The position numbers were made by a program, and so were the translations under genes. The notes below the pieces were generated by a model. That model saw only the letters and a list, made by a program, of their open reading frames with translations, was not told the origin of the DNA and made no database searches. A stretch of DNA of 64,000 nt from Sindora glabra (taxonomy: Eukaryota > Streptophyta > Magnoliopsida > Fabales > Fabaceae): assembly GCA_020226215.1 (NCBI GenBank), contig CM035236.1, positions 52,637,057-52,701,056 on the forward strand, written 5' to 3'. Of the stretch, positions 36,066-48,314 are shown piece after piece. Every line of letters begins with the position of its first letter. Within the stretch, counting starts at the first letter, position 1.

Positions 36066-39000
36066 ACAATTTAAGGTATAATAATGGGTTATATTTAAAA
36101 GCATGGTTTAGAGATTTCCAACTATTTGAGTGAATAGTGTGAAAAGTCGAGCTTCTAATAGTAAGCTAATGACTATCGAAAAAAGGGGTTTAATCATATT
36201 TATAGTTTTCTCCTTACATGCTATAATCTTTTTAGGCCACTTTTAAGTAGGGGAAGCTAAGATTATCCGAGTTAAGTAATTTTATCTAATTAAAAAGTTG
36301 AAACTATCATAGAATTAATATGGATTTATTGGGGAGGTGAATAGGCATGTATGATGAATTGTGATATTATGAGAAAAGATCCATTATCTAAACTAAGTGG
36401 GTAAGTAGTTAGCAAATGAGGAAAGTGATATTAATCATGATGGAATGCATTTGGTGAAAAGCATATCTCAATGAAGGAAATGTCATAGGGAGTTAAGAAT
36501 TAAACTTAAGAAAAGGCCTAAAGACTCTTGTGAAATCAAAACATGGGAAAAATGATTAAGAAGTATGTATAATTGTACTATCAAATTATGACGGGAATTA
36601 TGGAATATAGATTGAACAAGAATATAGAAATCCAAAATAAGCTAATTATGAATGCATGTTGCCATAATGGTAAGTACTAATATTCTATACGATAAACATA
36701 TGAAGAATCAATTTATGGAATTAAGGAAGGAATAAAAAAAGAGACTAATGGTAAACTTGACTAACTAAAATGGGTAACTAGTTATGTTCTTTTAGATATT
36801 AAAATTAGAGGATGAAATGTTTTATGTAGTGTAATAAAGTAAATAGAGATTGGATGTAGAAGTTAGAGTATAAATAAGTTAATAGCAATAAGCTGAAGGA
36901 AACAAATTAGTTTATAATATGAAATAGATTAGCATATAATTATGAAAATAGTTGCTTGATAATAAGAAAAAAGGATGTAGGATTAAAAAATTAGTGTCTT
37001 TTTGAGGTTGAATAACATTACATTTAAAAATTTTATATATACAAGTTAATTTAGTGCAAATGAATACGGATATAGGAGCTAAGAAAGAGTGGTGTTTACT
37101 TGATGGTTAGATTTCAAAATTATCTTATTGACAATGTTGTTAGTAGATTCATTAGCATAAAGGGAATGAAGTTTATTTGTTTTGGAATTCAATATGTGGA
37201 GGATGTACAAGCTCATTAGACTAATATTGAATAAGGATTAAACTATAAAAATCCTAATGCTAGGTAGGCTATATATGTGTCTAGGTGTAGTCCTAAAAAA
37301 CCAAAGGTATATATGATTAAATAAAAGCAAGGAGATTAGAAATAAGATTAAATAAACTAAAAGGCTATTTTAGTACAATTAACAAGGTGATTAAATTTCT
37401 AGAAGTCAATAGTTTGGAAATTAGGGAAGAAATATTTACTAGGAGAAAAATAGGTAGTTTGCTTTTGAGATCCACACTCTTATGTGTTAAATTAATGTTG
37501 TTTAGCAAGTTTCATATTATTTAGATTCTTAAATTGTTAGAACTTTCAGTAGTAAGTTAACTAAGGAGAAAGTTTTTTAGAATGTCAGATGGTTTTAAAA
37601 TAAATTAATAAAAGTAGGGATATGCCAATGAGTGAAGATTTAAGATAGCAAGGCAAGAAATGGAAACTTAAGTTAAATGTTTACTATAACACTATAATCT
37701 TAGTTAACCTTAAAATCCACTAGTGTAAGATACTTATGTTGTCATTATAGTTGGCTACTAAGCAATCTAAATGTTTATCTATCTAAATGTTATTATATCT
37801 CATCATGTAACTCCTACATCATGTGGTATAATGTTGTCTTCTTATAAAGATGATTGTATTAATATCATTATTAATATTGTTATTACTTATAATAATACTA
37901 TCATTAATGCAAGTATAGATGGTATTATTATTGTTGTTATTGTTGGCATTATTATTATTATTGATGTTGAGCTTAACATCAATACTACTTCTGCTATTAT
38001 TTTAAGAAGTAATTTTTTTATTCTTATGGTTAAGTGGTTTCTAAAATTTAGTAAGTGATTTGCTTATTTGTTAAAGTGCAAGTGGAAGTAGTATTAAACT
38101 TCTTTGTATTATGGTAAAACTAGAAATATTTCCTTATTATTAATATTATTATTACTAAATTCAATGTACTTATTTGATGTTAGGAAATTTATAATGATTA
38201 GAAAGTAAGCAGTAAGGATATGTTAGGCCATTGTGTATACATCGTAATAGATGATCCAACATAAATGTATATCATTGAAGACCTAATTAATAAATTTGCT
38301 CTTTTAAATGGGGCATTTGCCTCAAACCATATTTTAGTTATGTGTAATAAGTCATATGATAGGTATAGATATTTTATAAAAGTATGATTTTAGTTAAGCT
38401 AGACTATTACATATATGTTTACCTTCGAGATTTTAATTAAATCTTATTAGAATAAGGATTGGAAATAAATAATTTCCCTAATTAGAATTTTTTAAGTTCT
38501 TGCATAAACCTAAGGTATGGCAAGAGAATATATGATTAAGACATGGGATAGATAACTCATATTTTTTATAAAATCAAGGATACCAAATAATGACAATGTT
38601 GATTACAAAATGAAGCCCTTGATAAAGAAATTGTATCGAATCCTAACAAAGGGTATTACAAAAATTATTAATGAATGCTTAGATCTTTGATCCAAACACT
38701 TTTAAATTGGTGACCAAATTGATTTTTTAATATGTAAAGATTAAGCTTAGAGCATTAAAATAGAAATGCTACTAGATATAAAAGGACCTAAGATTAAATA
38801 GAGGATAACGAATAAATTGCTTTAAGGTGGTGTTTGGTTCGTGGGATTTTACATTCCCAAGAAAATGTACATTCCTGGGAATGTGATTCTTGGGAATTTA
38901 ATTAATAAGAATATAATATTCCTATGTTTAGTTCACTATAAATTTTCTTGGGAATGTTTTAATATTACATTCCTATTCTATGAAAATCTGAGATACCTAC

Positions 39001-39613
39001 CTCCCCCCATGGGAATATTTTAAGGGAATGTTGAATTAAAAAGATTCTTGGGAATGTGACATTCCCGAGCATTTTTTTTTTTCAAACCTTGAACCAAACA
39101 TGGGAATGTGATATTCCCTTAAAACATTCTCAGAAATGTTAAAAATATTCTGCGAACCAAACGCCACTTAAAAGGAATCTTCTAACATTAAAAAGAAAAT
39201 AGGGAAAGATGACCTTGATTATTAGGAATAAGCAATTAATATGTAAATGTTAGGAAATAGTGTTTGGGCATGATTTGATAAGCAAACTTCTCAAGTCAAT
39301 ACACTGTCAATATAATACAACTAAAAATTTCTAGAGCCTAGAACCATAAAATGTTGGATGTATGGCCCATAAACTATTAGGTAAGTACTAAACTTTGGTG
39401 TTAATGTCAACTTATACTATTAAAGTTAATAGAATAATCCATTCCTTAAGGTTTGATGCTATTTAAGAACCTGAGTAAGAAATATAACAAAACAATCCAT
39501 AACTTTTTGGTAAGCCTTGAAGTTTGGTGTTCTTACCAATACACACCCATGCCCACACATTATTAGCATCGTTAGAGTAATTAGTTCCTTAAGAATTCGA
39601 GAATGAATTCTTT
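36066..39613 (+). other. Interior of element Y, no recognisable genes
   Basis: About 3.5 kb of AT-rich sequence, including one nested MITE. The only longer open stretch (37771-38058) is low-complexity Ile/Asn-rich and not convincing as a gene. No gag, protease, RT, RNase H or integrase motif was found on either strand by reading, so the element was probably a non-autonomous, LARD-like derivative or is very old. Confidence 0.5.
38826..39167. mobile_element. MITE with GTGG(T/C)GTTTGGTTCG inverted ends
   Basis: The left end GTGGTGTTTGGTTCG and right end CGAACCAAACGCCAC are inverted repeats with one mismatch. TTAA is found on both sides (38822-38825, 39168-39171). The interior is rich in TGGGAATGT/ACATTCCC words. 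It resembles PIF/Harbinger-type MITEs in size and termini, though their 3-bp duplication (TTA/TAA) cannot be separated here from the palindromic TTAA. Confidence 0.8.
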
Positions 39614-39627
39614 GAAAGGGGAAGAAC
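39614..39627 (+). promoter_or_regulatory. Polypurine tract of Y
   Basis: GAAAGGGGAAGAAC, almost all purines, sits directly before the 3' LTR. Confidence 0.75.
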
Positions 39628-41800
39628 TATTACACTTCTCAAGAAATTAAAGAAATGATAATTATATTTTTATGTACAAAAATGTTTATTTGATTATTGA
39701 GATTATTTTTAGAGTGAAAGTTTTAGAGAGAATAATGAGATTTTTGTAATAGACCATGAAGTAAAATAGTAAGAAAATGAGAAAATAAAATATTAAAAGT
39801 TAAAATGTTGTTAAAATTAAGTAAGTGTGTATAGAAGAGATTTAGAAAGTCTATTTTCTAATTTTTCCTTCAATACTTGGTAAATTCTTAAACAAACCTT
39901 TAAAACTCTTAAAAACCTAATAAACCTAATTCCTATTCATCTTATTTCTAATAAACATTTGTTCATATTCTTTATCCTCTACTTCTTTTTACCTTTTTTT
40001 TCAAGTGGATTTAGCTAGATCTAATGAGAAACTTAAGTTATCATTTAAAATTCTTAGTTGAACAAAGGGTTTAAAAGGTAAGTTTTTAGCTAAATAAAGG
40101 TAATTTTCTTAATTTGAGGCTTTTGGACGATTATTTCATACAATTTTTCTTTAAAGAAGGAAATTAGGGATTTTGAGTACCTAACCTTAAAGTTCTTGAA
40201 ATTGCTTTGATCAAGGCAAACAATCTTGAATTCAACCTTAAATCATCTCCTTTACATTTAGGTAAATAAGTAATTTACCTAGTTTAAACTAGCTTTGGAT
40301 GATTTTAAGTTTGTTAGCATAAATTGATAAGTATTGATAACATAATGATTAATGAATGTAAAGTCTAGTTTATGATATGCTTTTCCTATTGGATTTAGGT
40401 TAAAAAATCATTGTTGATGCTTGCTTTGGTGTATGAACTAAGTTTAAGATGGTATGTGTTAATAATTTGAAGTTAAAATGCTAAATGAATAGTGAATTTG
40501 TAGAAAAATCTATAAAATTAAAATTATAGTTAATTATGGCTTTGAAAGTTGCTCTCGAATAGCTTATAGTCAACTATATATTTGACTATACTAGAAAAGT
40601 TACTCTTGATGTTTATAATAGACTATTTAGTCGATTATAGCCTTTAAAGTTGCTCTTTAAATGGATATAGTCAATTATATAGTCGACTGTAGGTACTAAA
40701 TTTTGCTTTTAGACACTTATAATTGATTATTGCCCTATTTTTCTTATTTTTTTATTTTTTAATGAAACCTTATAATGTTACAATGGTACATTGTTCATAT
40801 AACTACATAGTTAGAATGTGGATGGAATTATATTTAAGATTTGATATTAAAATCCTAGAATAAGATATTATTATGTTGAGAATTGTGAAAAGGGGAGACA
40901 AAATCATTGAATTATGATATGGAATTGAATATGATAAATGCTTGTGGAAGGTTAAGGTAAACCTTAGAGAAATAAGGTTAGGTGGTTTATGAAAGAATAA
41001 AGATGATTGAGAGTTATAATGAAGTTTATTTTCTTTTGATTGTAATTGAATTAATTTACTTTGCTTTAAATTTCTTAAATAAGATGAGACATATATTTGT
41101 CATTCATATGATATATATAAGATTGTCAATGTACTATTGTAATTAGCCAAAGAGATTATATGTATAGATGCAATAGTTCAATAATTCAACATTTACATGG
41201 AGTATCATGTTATAAGATAAGTAAAGCAATAACAATTAAGCTTTTCACTATATACAATATGTTTATCTCCTTATGAGGTAAACAAATTCTCACTATATAC
41301 AATATGTTTATCTCCTTATGAGGTAAACAAATTCTAGAATTTGTTTTTTCCCTTAAAAAAGCTATAAACATTCCTTTTTCTTTCTTTATATAGATCATAT
41401 AAAAGAATATATATTAAACTCATGAAATAACATAAGTACATTTTGCTTATCTATTGTGTTTTTTTATGAAAAATCATTCTATTTCTTTTTTTTTCTTTTA
41501 TAGGAGATATTTCCCTTAGGAACTCATCTGTTGTTTACTGAGATAGAAATGGGCCCATTTGAGCATTCTAGAAGTAAGGTGAGTTACTAGATAGTTAGAA
41601 TAGATAGTAGTACAAGTACTTATTCACTTTATAGTGATTTTGCATTCATTTACACTTTATCATTATTCACTCTGCTTATATCCTTGAGGATTAAAGCATC
41701 ATAACACAATTTTCAAACTACATTTTTTTAGTAAGGATGACAGGGGTTGCCAAGGATAGCTCCTTATGTCAATCATGTGCATTAAGATAAGATTATGATA
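39628..41800 (+). repeat. 3' LTR of Y
   Basis: It is full length at 2173 bp. It starts TATTACAC (TGTTACAC with one change) and ends TATGATA. It serves as the empty-site reference for both insertions in the 5' LTR. It has its own 45-bp tandem duplication at 41246-41335 that is single in the 5' LTR. Confidence 0.85.
41246..41335. repeat. 45-bp tandem duplication in the 3' LTR of Y
   Basis: The unit starting CACTATATACAATATG is present twice head to tail. The corresponding place in the 5' LTR (about 32370-32420) has one copy, so the duplication arose after insertion. Confidence 0.85.
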
Positions 41801-41931
41801 ATTTCAATGTTTATGTTATGATTTGATGATATTTAATTTAAATAAATGATGAGATTGATGTATTTAATAAGTTATAAGGTTGTATTTATGAGAAACTTAA
41901 GTTTCATGGAAGCATTAATGCATTAAAAAAG
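41801..41931 (+). repeat. 5' LTR of X, piece 3
   Basis: It lies between the end of Y and solo LTR copy C. It aligns with about 49030-49170 of the intact X LTR, including GATTGATGTATTTAATAAG against GAATGAATAAGGTATTAAA and the following AAGTTT...GCATTAAT. Confidence 0.6.
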
Positions 41932-44899
41932 TGTAACACCCTTACTTATCAACGCCTTATTCCTTATTTACTAGATGATTAACGCATACTAATTTGCCTT
42001 CCACTCTAGGTTAACTCACAATACCACAAATATTTTGCACCTCAAATAATATAGGCAAGGGGTGATGTAATTATACAACAAGTTCAACTTACAAAACGTA
42101 CATCCATCATTTACAATATCACAAACTATACATTCTTTTTTTTTTTATATATATATACAACTTCAAAATATCACTGTCCTCTGTCATGAGAGCCTTTGGA
42201 AGCATCACCTGGAACGGTTAGTAATAATACAAAAAGAAACACGAGAAACAGAGTTTCCCAGTAGCTAGTCATCACTGTAAAAATATATTGAGCCATTCCA
42301 GATCCTTAAGCAAGTAAAACATACATTTCGAAATCAGTCAATCATATGTCACATCATTCATTACCATTGTAAGAAATGTGCATCACACATAGCAATCCAC
42401 AATAATCATCAAGCCCATTCAAGAACTTATCACAATATCGGACTTATCACAATATCTAGATGGCCATCTCAAACAATCGTACCTAGGCCTCACACAGCAT
42501 CACGCTGTCTTCCCGGGGTCCCGAGCCACAAAGGCCTAACACAGTATCACACTGTCTTCCCGAGGTCCCTGGCCATAGGTACCACACACAACAAATGCAC
42601 TATTATCCCCGAGGATCCCGAGCCATAGGCCAAACACAGTATTCTACTGTCTGCCCGGGTTGTGCCACAACAATTGCATCAACATTCCGAGGACCCGAGC
42701 CATAGGCCAAACACACACAGTATCACACTGTCTTCCCGGAATGCGTGCACAACAATTCCATACACCTTCCATACACAACAATTCCATACACATTCCATAA
42801 CAATCTCATACACATTCCATAACAATCTCATACACATTCCATAATAATTTCATACACATTCCATAACAATCTCATACTCATTCCATAACAATCTCATACA
42901 CATTCCATAATAATTTCATACACATTCCATAATAATTTCATACACATTCCATAACAATCTCATACTCATTCCATAACAATCTCATACACATTCCATAATA
43001 ATTTCATACACATTCCATAATAATTTCATACACATTCCATAACAATCTCATACTCATTCCATAACAATCTCATACACATTCCATAACAATCTCATAAAAT
43101 ACAGAAAATCATGTAATAGAAAACAGCTTAAGGATAAAGCTAGCTACCTTTACAAGCTTCCAATGTGATGTTCCTTTTGCTCTCACCAAAAACTCCTTTA
43201 CACTTCCTCTTGCCTTTGCAAGATGTTACTCTTTAGTCTATACAAATACACATCATAACTTATATTAGAACATTATCACTTTCCCTAAACCTCATATATT
43301 CTTTACTTTCCCCACTTAATTAAATGCATACTTAGATGCTCTACACTTTGCTTTCAAGCCTTAAAATGACATATATGAACATTAGAAAAGGATCCAAAGG
43401 CAAAACCATGCAAAACGTGAAGAAACCAAGCCAAAAAGTTCACTTAACAAAGAACACGGGGGTCCCATACCCCGTGTTCAAGGCCATATTCCTTACTGGT
43501 TCACTTCAGGGCTACTCGACAAAGAACACGGGGGTGAACACGGGCCGTGTTCTACCCCATGTATCTTACTGCCCTTCAGTCCTGAGGTAAACACGGGGAG
43601 TGTTGCACCCCGTGTAGCACACTGATCAGCTTCGACGAAGAACATAGGGTACAACACGGGCCGTGTTCTACCCCGTGTACTTCACTGATCCTCCGAAAAC
43701 ACATTAAACAGCTATAACTCCTTCCTTCCTTCTTTTTCATATCTATAGATTTAGCTTCTCAAAAGGGAAAATGCACACCAACACCTTCACAACTCAAAGT
43801 TCCATCTTCCATAAGCTTCATAAATTCATAGAAACTAATTTAACTTCATCAATTTAGCCAAGTTCTAAACATATCATGCCAACACTACACATGCACCATT
43901 ATGCCTTTAACACCCAAATATGTACATCATGTTTCTTGCTATTTTTACACCAAACCAAAGCTATAAATCATCATAACAACATCTAAAACACCATTAAACA
44001 TGTTCAAATCATCCTAAACTCCATGTTTAACCACCTTTGACCACACCAACATCAAGATTTCAAGAAAACTAACAAGAGCACAATAAAGAGCTTTTAGAGG
44101 AGAACAACTTTACCTCTTGCTACAACTTGAAAATCCTTACTTGGAGCTCCCCAAACTTAATCAAACTTGAGCTTTTCTTCAAACTAGGGACACCAATAGA
44201 TAGAGCTTGATGAGAGGAGCAACTTTCCCTTCTACCACTAAGCTTAGATCTCACTATTTTTGGGTGAAAAACTCAAAAGAAACTTTCTCTCTCTTTCTCT
44301 CTCTCTCCTGCACGTCTCAAGCTTGCTCTCATGGAGTTGCTGCAGCTTTTTGGAGAAATGGAGAAGAAAGAAGACTTTTCAAGAAGCTTGTAGGGATATT
44401 TTGGTCATTTTGACAATTTTCAAGGGTATTTTAGTCCTTTTTTCACCAAAAGTAAGGCTATTCTTGTCAATATTTTTCTAACAATGACACTTGTCATAAA
44501 TCCATTGGTCACACTAATAAAAATCATATATTTTACCCCAAAACTCTTGGTTATTCATTTTAGATCCCAAACCCTTAATTATTTCACTTTAACCACACCC
44601 GATCCTGCACTTTTGCAATTTAGTCCATAGGGTCTCTGTCTGTTTAAAATTTCTTACACTGTCAGACTTAGATAACTCCCCTTTTTAGGGTTCTCTAACC
44701 TCCTCTGATCATTTATACTGCTTATGAAAATAAATTCTTTTCCCTACTATCCTTTTTCCTTCAAAATTTCATTTACCCTTACACTTAATTCTTTTCAACT
44801 TAAGATTCACCCACCAAGCTAACTCAAACGTGCTCTTCGTTTCTACGACCTTAGAATTAGAGATTCAAATAATAGAATTGAAAATTTGGGATATTACAA
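41932..44899 (-). repeat. Solo LTR copy C, in the 5' LTR of X
   Basis: It runs TGTAACACCC to GATATTACA and is the reverse complement of copies A and B. A perfect 5-bp duplication AAAAG flanks it (41927-41931, 44900-44904). At 2968 bp it is longer than its relatives, mainly because of a 22-bp tandem array at 42792-43099. Confidence 0.95.
42792..43099. repeat. 22-bp tandem array with higher-order pattern in copy C
   Basis: Fourteen 22-bp units of the form ATTCCATA-AA-T-CATAC-C occur. Three variants, A (AACAATCTCATACAC), B (AATAATTTCATACAC) and C (AACAATCTCATACTC), run in the order A A B C A B B C A B B C A A'. The four-unit block A B B C is thus repeated. Copies A and B of the LTR carry only about one unit at this place. 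Confidence 0.95.
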
Positions 44900-45978
44900 A
44901 AAGCATTAATGGAAAAATAAACAATATTTTATGCTAGGTAATCTACACATTTCTAGATGAATGGTTAATTATTGTGCACAAATGGCCAATTGTTATTTTG
45001 AAAATTTAGACAAAGGATATCTAATAGTGAATGATTAATCATTAGTGAATAAAGAATTAACTATTTTACCCTTAGAAAAACCCCTCTCCTAGTTAAATGA
45101 TCAATCATTTAGCTCATAACAATCAATAATTTGGTCCTTATTTTGCACCTTTCATTAAAAGGTAATGTTAATAATTCCATGAACACTTATTGATTTCTAT
45201 AAATGAAAATGAATTAAGTGACCATGCAAAAAGGCATGGTATTATCTTAAGCAAGAATATGAATGCCAATTGAAATATGTTGTAAGATAATGTGATGGTG
45301 GATGTTGTATATGGGGAAAGATTGTGACCAATAATAACTTGCGAAAGGTATAAGGATAATTCAAGAGTTATGAAGAGGTTTACTTGCTTTATTTTATAGT
45401 TAATATGTGCATTATGAATGGATGGTTGACTATTAACTAACATGTATTTACTAATCATGGTTAAGATTTAATTAAATTATGATGGATTTACAGGAAAGAT
45501 AATTTTAGTAGGTAAGCATGAATGTCTTATAGCTTGATATTGTATCAGTATTTACTTACAAAGTCTTGAACTTACCTTTATACATTTATTTATGTTGATA
45601 CTCAAGAGACTTTTTTACCACCCCTACCTTAGAATTAGAGAAGTTAAAGGTCTTTTGTGTAGGTTGAATGACATTAAGGCATTTTGTTGAGATAGTTATT
45701 AGTAGGCCTCATTTTGCACAATTTATAAGTAGAGATTAGCATGAATTATATTTTTTAGAGATGTTAGATTAGCTTATCCTTATGAAAGAGAGGAATATAA
45801 GCAAATCTAATTTCAAACCTACTTGATGAACTAAGCTTAATTTATGTTAATAATAATTGCCTTTCTAGTTCATATCTTGATTTATTGATAGAATTGTGCA
45901 TGGATTACTAAGAGGAAAGCTAGTGGTAACTAAGTAATGGGTTCCATGCTAGTCACAACTAAGGTCAGGTCATGATTA
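44900..45978 (+). repeat. 5' LTR of X, piece 4
   Basis: This last part of the LTR contains AT-rich inverted motifs (AATGATTAATCATTAG, AAATGATCAATCATTTA) at about 45020-45125. Its end (45915-45978) aligns with 50070-50135 of the intact copy, sharing GCTAGTG, ATGC-G-TCA and the order of the words between them. Confidence 0.65.
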
Positions 45979-48314
45979 TACTCCTATTTTGTTGAAATTA
46001 TGCTAAAGATGCTACAATTAAGGATTTATTTTGAAAAAGATCATTCATTTCTTTCATAACATTTTTATAGAAATGTGTGTAAAATATGAGATCCCAAATA
46101 TATTTTCCTAAAATATTTCTTAAAATTGATTTTGATGATGATAAACTTAATTGATACATTTTATAAATTACAAAGATGGTGCATGTGCCTTAAAAGTGCT
46201 TAATCACTAGTCTATGAATGTAACACTACCTAGTTACTCTTTTGCTTGTTGGATATGCTAGTTTTAATAATTCCAAACTATTTTTACATGAGAATTATCT
46301 TATTCAAAATGAATATGATAAGTATATGTAGCTACTTTCCAAATATGTCAAAAGGTCACAATACAACTTATCGAAAATCTAAATAAAGTAACTTCAATTA
46401 GGTTACTTTTTCAATCTACCATAACTATTCTATCTTTAGAGATTTTTTGAAATTATGCAAGTTACTCTTTCGTTAAATGCTAACTAATGTTAATTTAGGT
46501 TCATAATATTATAATATGATATATGGAAAAGAAGTATTTAATAACATCCAAATTCAAATCTATGATGAAAGAACAAAAGATTCTAACCAATGTTGCTAAC
46601 CTTACATGTGATTCAAATTCAAATTATAGGAAAAAAAAAAGCAAGCTACTTAGAAGACTTAAAGAAAGAAAAAAGCCTTTTTGGGTTGAAGTTGCCTTTT
46701 ATATACTAAAAAGTCTCTAATAGCTAGTTCACCCATTTTGCCATAAATAGAAAAGTTCACTTTAAAGAAAAGACACTCAAATCAATCCAAGATTCTTTCT
46801 TATTTTTAGAAGGCTTTTAAATTTCTCTTCAATTTTAGGTTTTTTTTGCTTTTTGTGCTTAAACTTGCAAAATCCACACTTCTATAGTGTATAAACCATG
46901 TAAATCTCTTCAAGAGACTAACTTTACCTATCTAAAGGTCCACTAATTAGAGTAGAAAGTGAGTGAAACTCTTGTAAACATGTTGTAGCTAGGCTACTAT
47001 GAAAAAAGTCCTCAAGTGTTTGAGGTAAAATTGCTTAAATTCTTGATAGATAAAGTGGAAAAGTATACTTGGACTTATAAAAGAAAAAGTAATAGTAGAT
47101 AACCACCAAGATCACTTTTAAGCTTAAGAAAGTAGAGTAGACCTAAAGGAATAGTTCTTCCTTTGGACAATTGAACTACTATAACATTAGTGTTATCTTT
47201 TCTATCCATTACTCTTAACTTTATATACTTTATTGCTTATTTTTATAAGTTATTACTTGATCATTCATTATATATTTTGTTGCTCTTCTAGGGGATTTTT
47301 TGAAAAGCTAAGTTAAAAAGGTAAACTGTTTTAAAAGCTTAAATTTGACATTATTTTTGTGAACACCAATTCAACCTATTTTGATGTATTATTGTCCTAT
47401 TAGTGTGGCATCTCTTCAAGGAATTTCTTTAGTTCATATTTGTGAGATTTGGAAGACTGATTATAATTTACCCAGGATTTGACAAATCCTTGTCTTTGAA
47501 AAATTGAGAATTAGGAATGGGGATTTTCTTTAGAATACTATTATTCCTAAGAATATGCCTATGGTAAACCAATTTTTAAGAAAAATTGTAGAAGCATATA
47601 ATGATTTGCTTGATGTTCATTATCAAAGCATGATAAAAACATACCATCCTTTTCAATTTATTTAGGAAAATTTTTTGGAATATCTCTAAAGATGTCCTAC
47701 CACATTGTGAACTAATTCAAGAATTTGTACTCGGTGTTCTAGAGAAAATAGAAAAGCCAAGAGTGCTTTAAATGATTATTTTAAAATAGATAAGCCTTTT
47801 AATAGTCTCAGTATGAATACCTAATTAGATCATATGATTTTAAAAAAGTTTTCATTTAAAAAAGATCTTGACCCTAACCAGATAATTTAAGAACCTTTTA
47901 TATTTTGAAAGTAGAATGAGTAATGAGATTTGGGTTTTCTTATCTTTGATTATGTTTAATTTGCACAAAGCCAATATTGATCAAAATTAACTCATAAAAC
48001 TTTTGATTATAGGTTAAAGCATTTAGAACATAATGATAGCCTTTTAGGAAGATTTTTGAAAGAATTACTTTTATATTTTTAATCCAAAATTCAAGTTCAA
48101 TTTGGAGAATATTTTAGGCATTGAGCTTTTAATGGTATTTGGTGCTAATTTTGTTAAGTTTTGGATCTATTACTATAACAATTTTTTAGAAAGATCTTGT
48201 TGTTGTTATTTGATTTTTCCTTTTAGTAAAAGATTAGAGAATTTTGGATTAGTTGTGAATTAAAGTATTTCATTCTTCTTCCTTACCAATGTCAACCTAA
48301 GATTTTTTGGTTAA
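45979..48314 (+). pseudogene. Interior of element X with a decayed, unidentified reading frame
   Basis: This 2.3-kb interior lies between the two LTRs of X. From about 47545 one plus-strand frame stays mostly open though broken by about fifteen stops; readable parts include MVNQFLRKIVEAYNDLLDVH, KSALNDYFKIDKPFNS and DHMILKKFSFKKDLDPNQII. I do not recognise the family. Its place directly upstream of the 3' LTR could fit a gag-like or non-autonomous element protein, but no zinc knuckle or pol motif is seen. Confidence 0.35.

Larger units (their letters stand above)
30811..41800 (+). mobile_element. LTR element Y nested in the 5' LTR of X
   Basis: It has direct LTRs at 30811-36049 (with two insertions) and 39628-41800. 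Without the insertions they measure about 2.10 and 2.17 kb. A PBS-like TGGTATGAAAGT follows the 5' LTR after four bases, and a purine tract (GAAAGGGGAAGAA) precedes the 3' LTR. Flanks ATTTA (30806-30810) and ATTTC (41801-41805) fit a 5-bp target duplication with one change. The interior (36050-39627) shows no gag or pol that I can recognise. LTR form (TGTTACAC start, iMet-type PBS, LTR over 2 kb) suggests a Ty3/gypsy-derived non-autonomous element; that class is inference. Confidence 0.85.

Noticed and set aside
37771..38058. 95-codon open frame in the interior of Y
   Set aside because: Ile/Asn low complexity from ATT/AAT-rich DNA; no motif and no neighbouring coding signal.
42662..42844. His/Thr-rich open frame in solo LTR copy C
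   Set aside because: It is produced by the start of the 22-bp tandem array and has no counterpart in copies A and B.
42792..43099. CRISPR-like array
   Set aside because: Units are contiguous 22-bp tandem repeats without unique spacers, in plant DNA.
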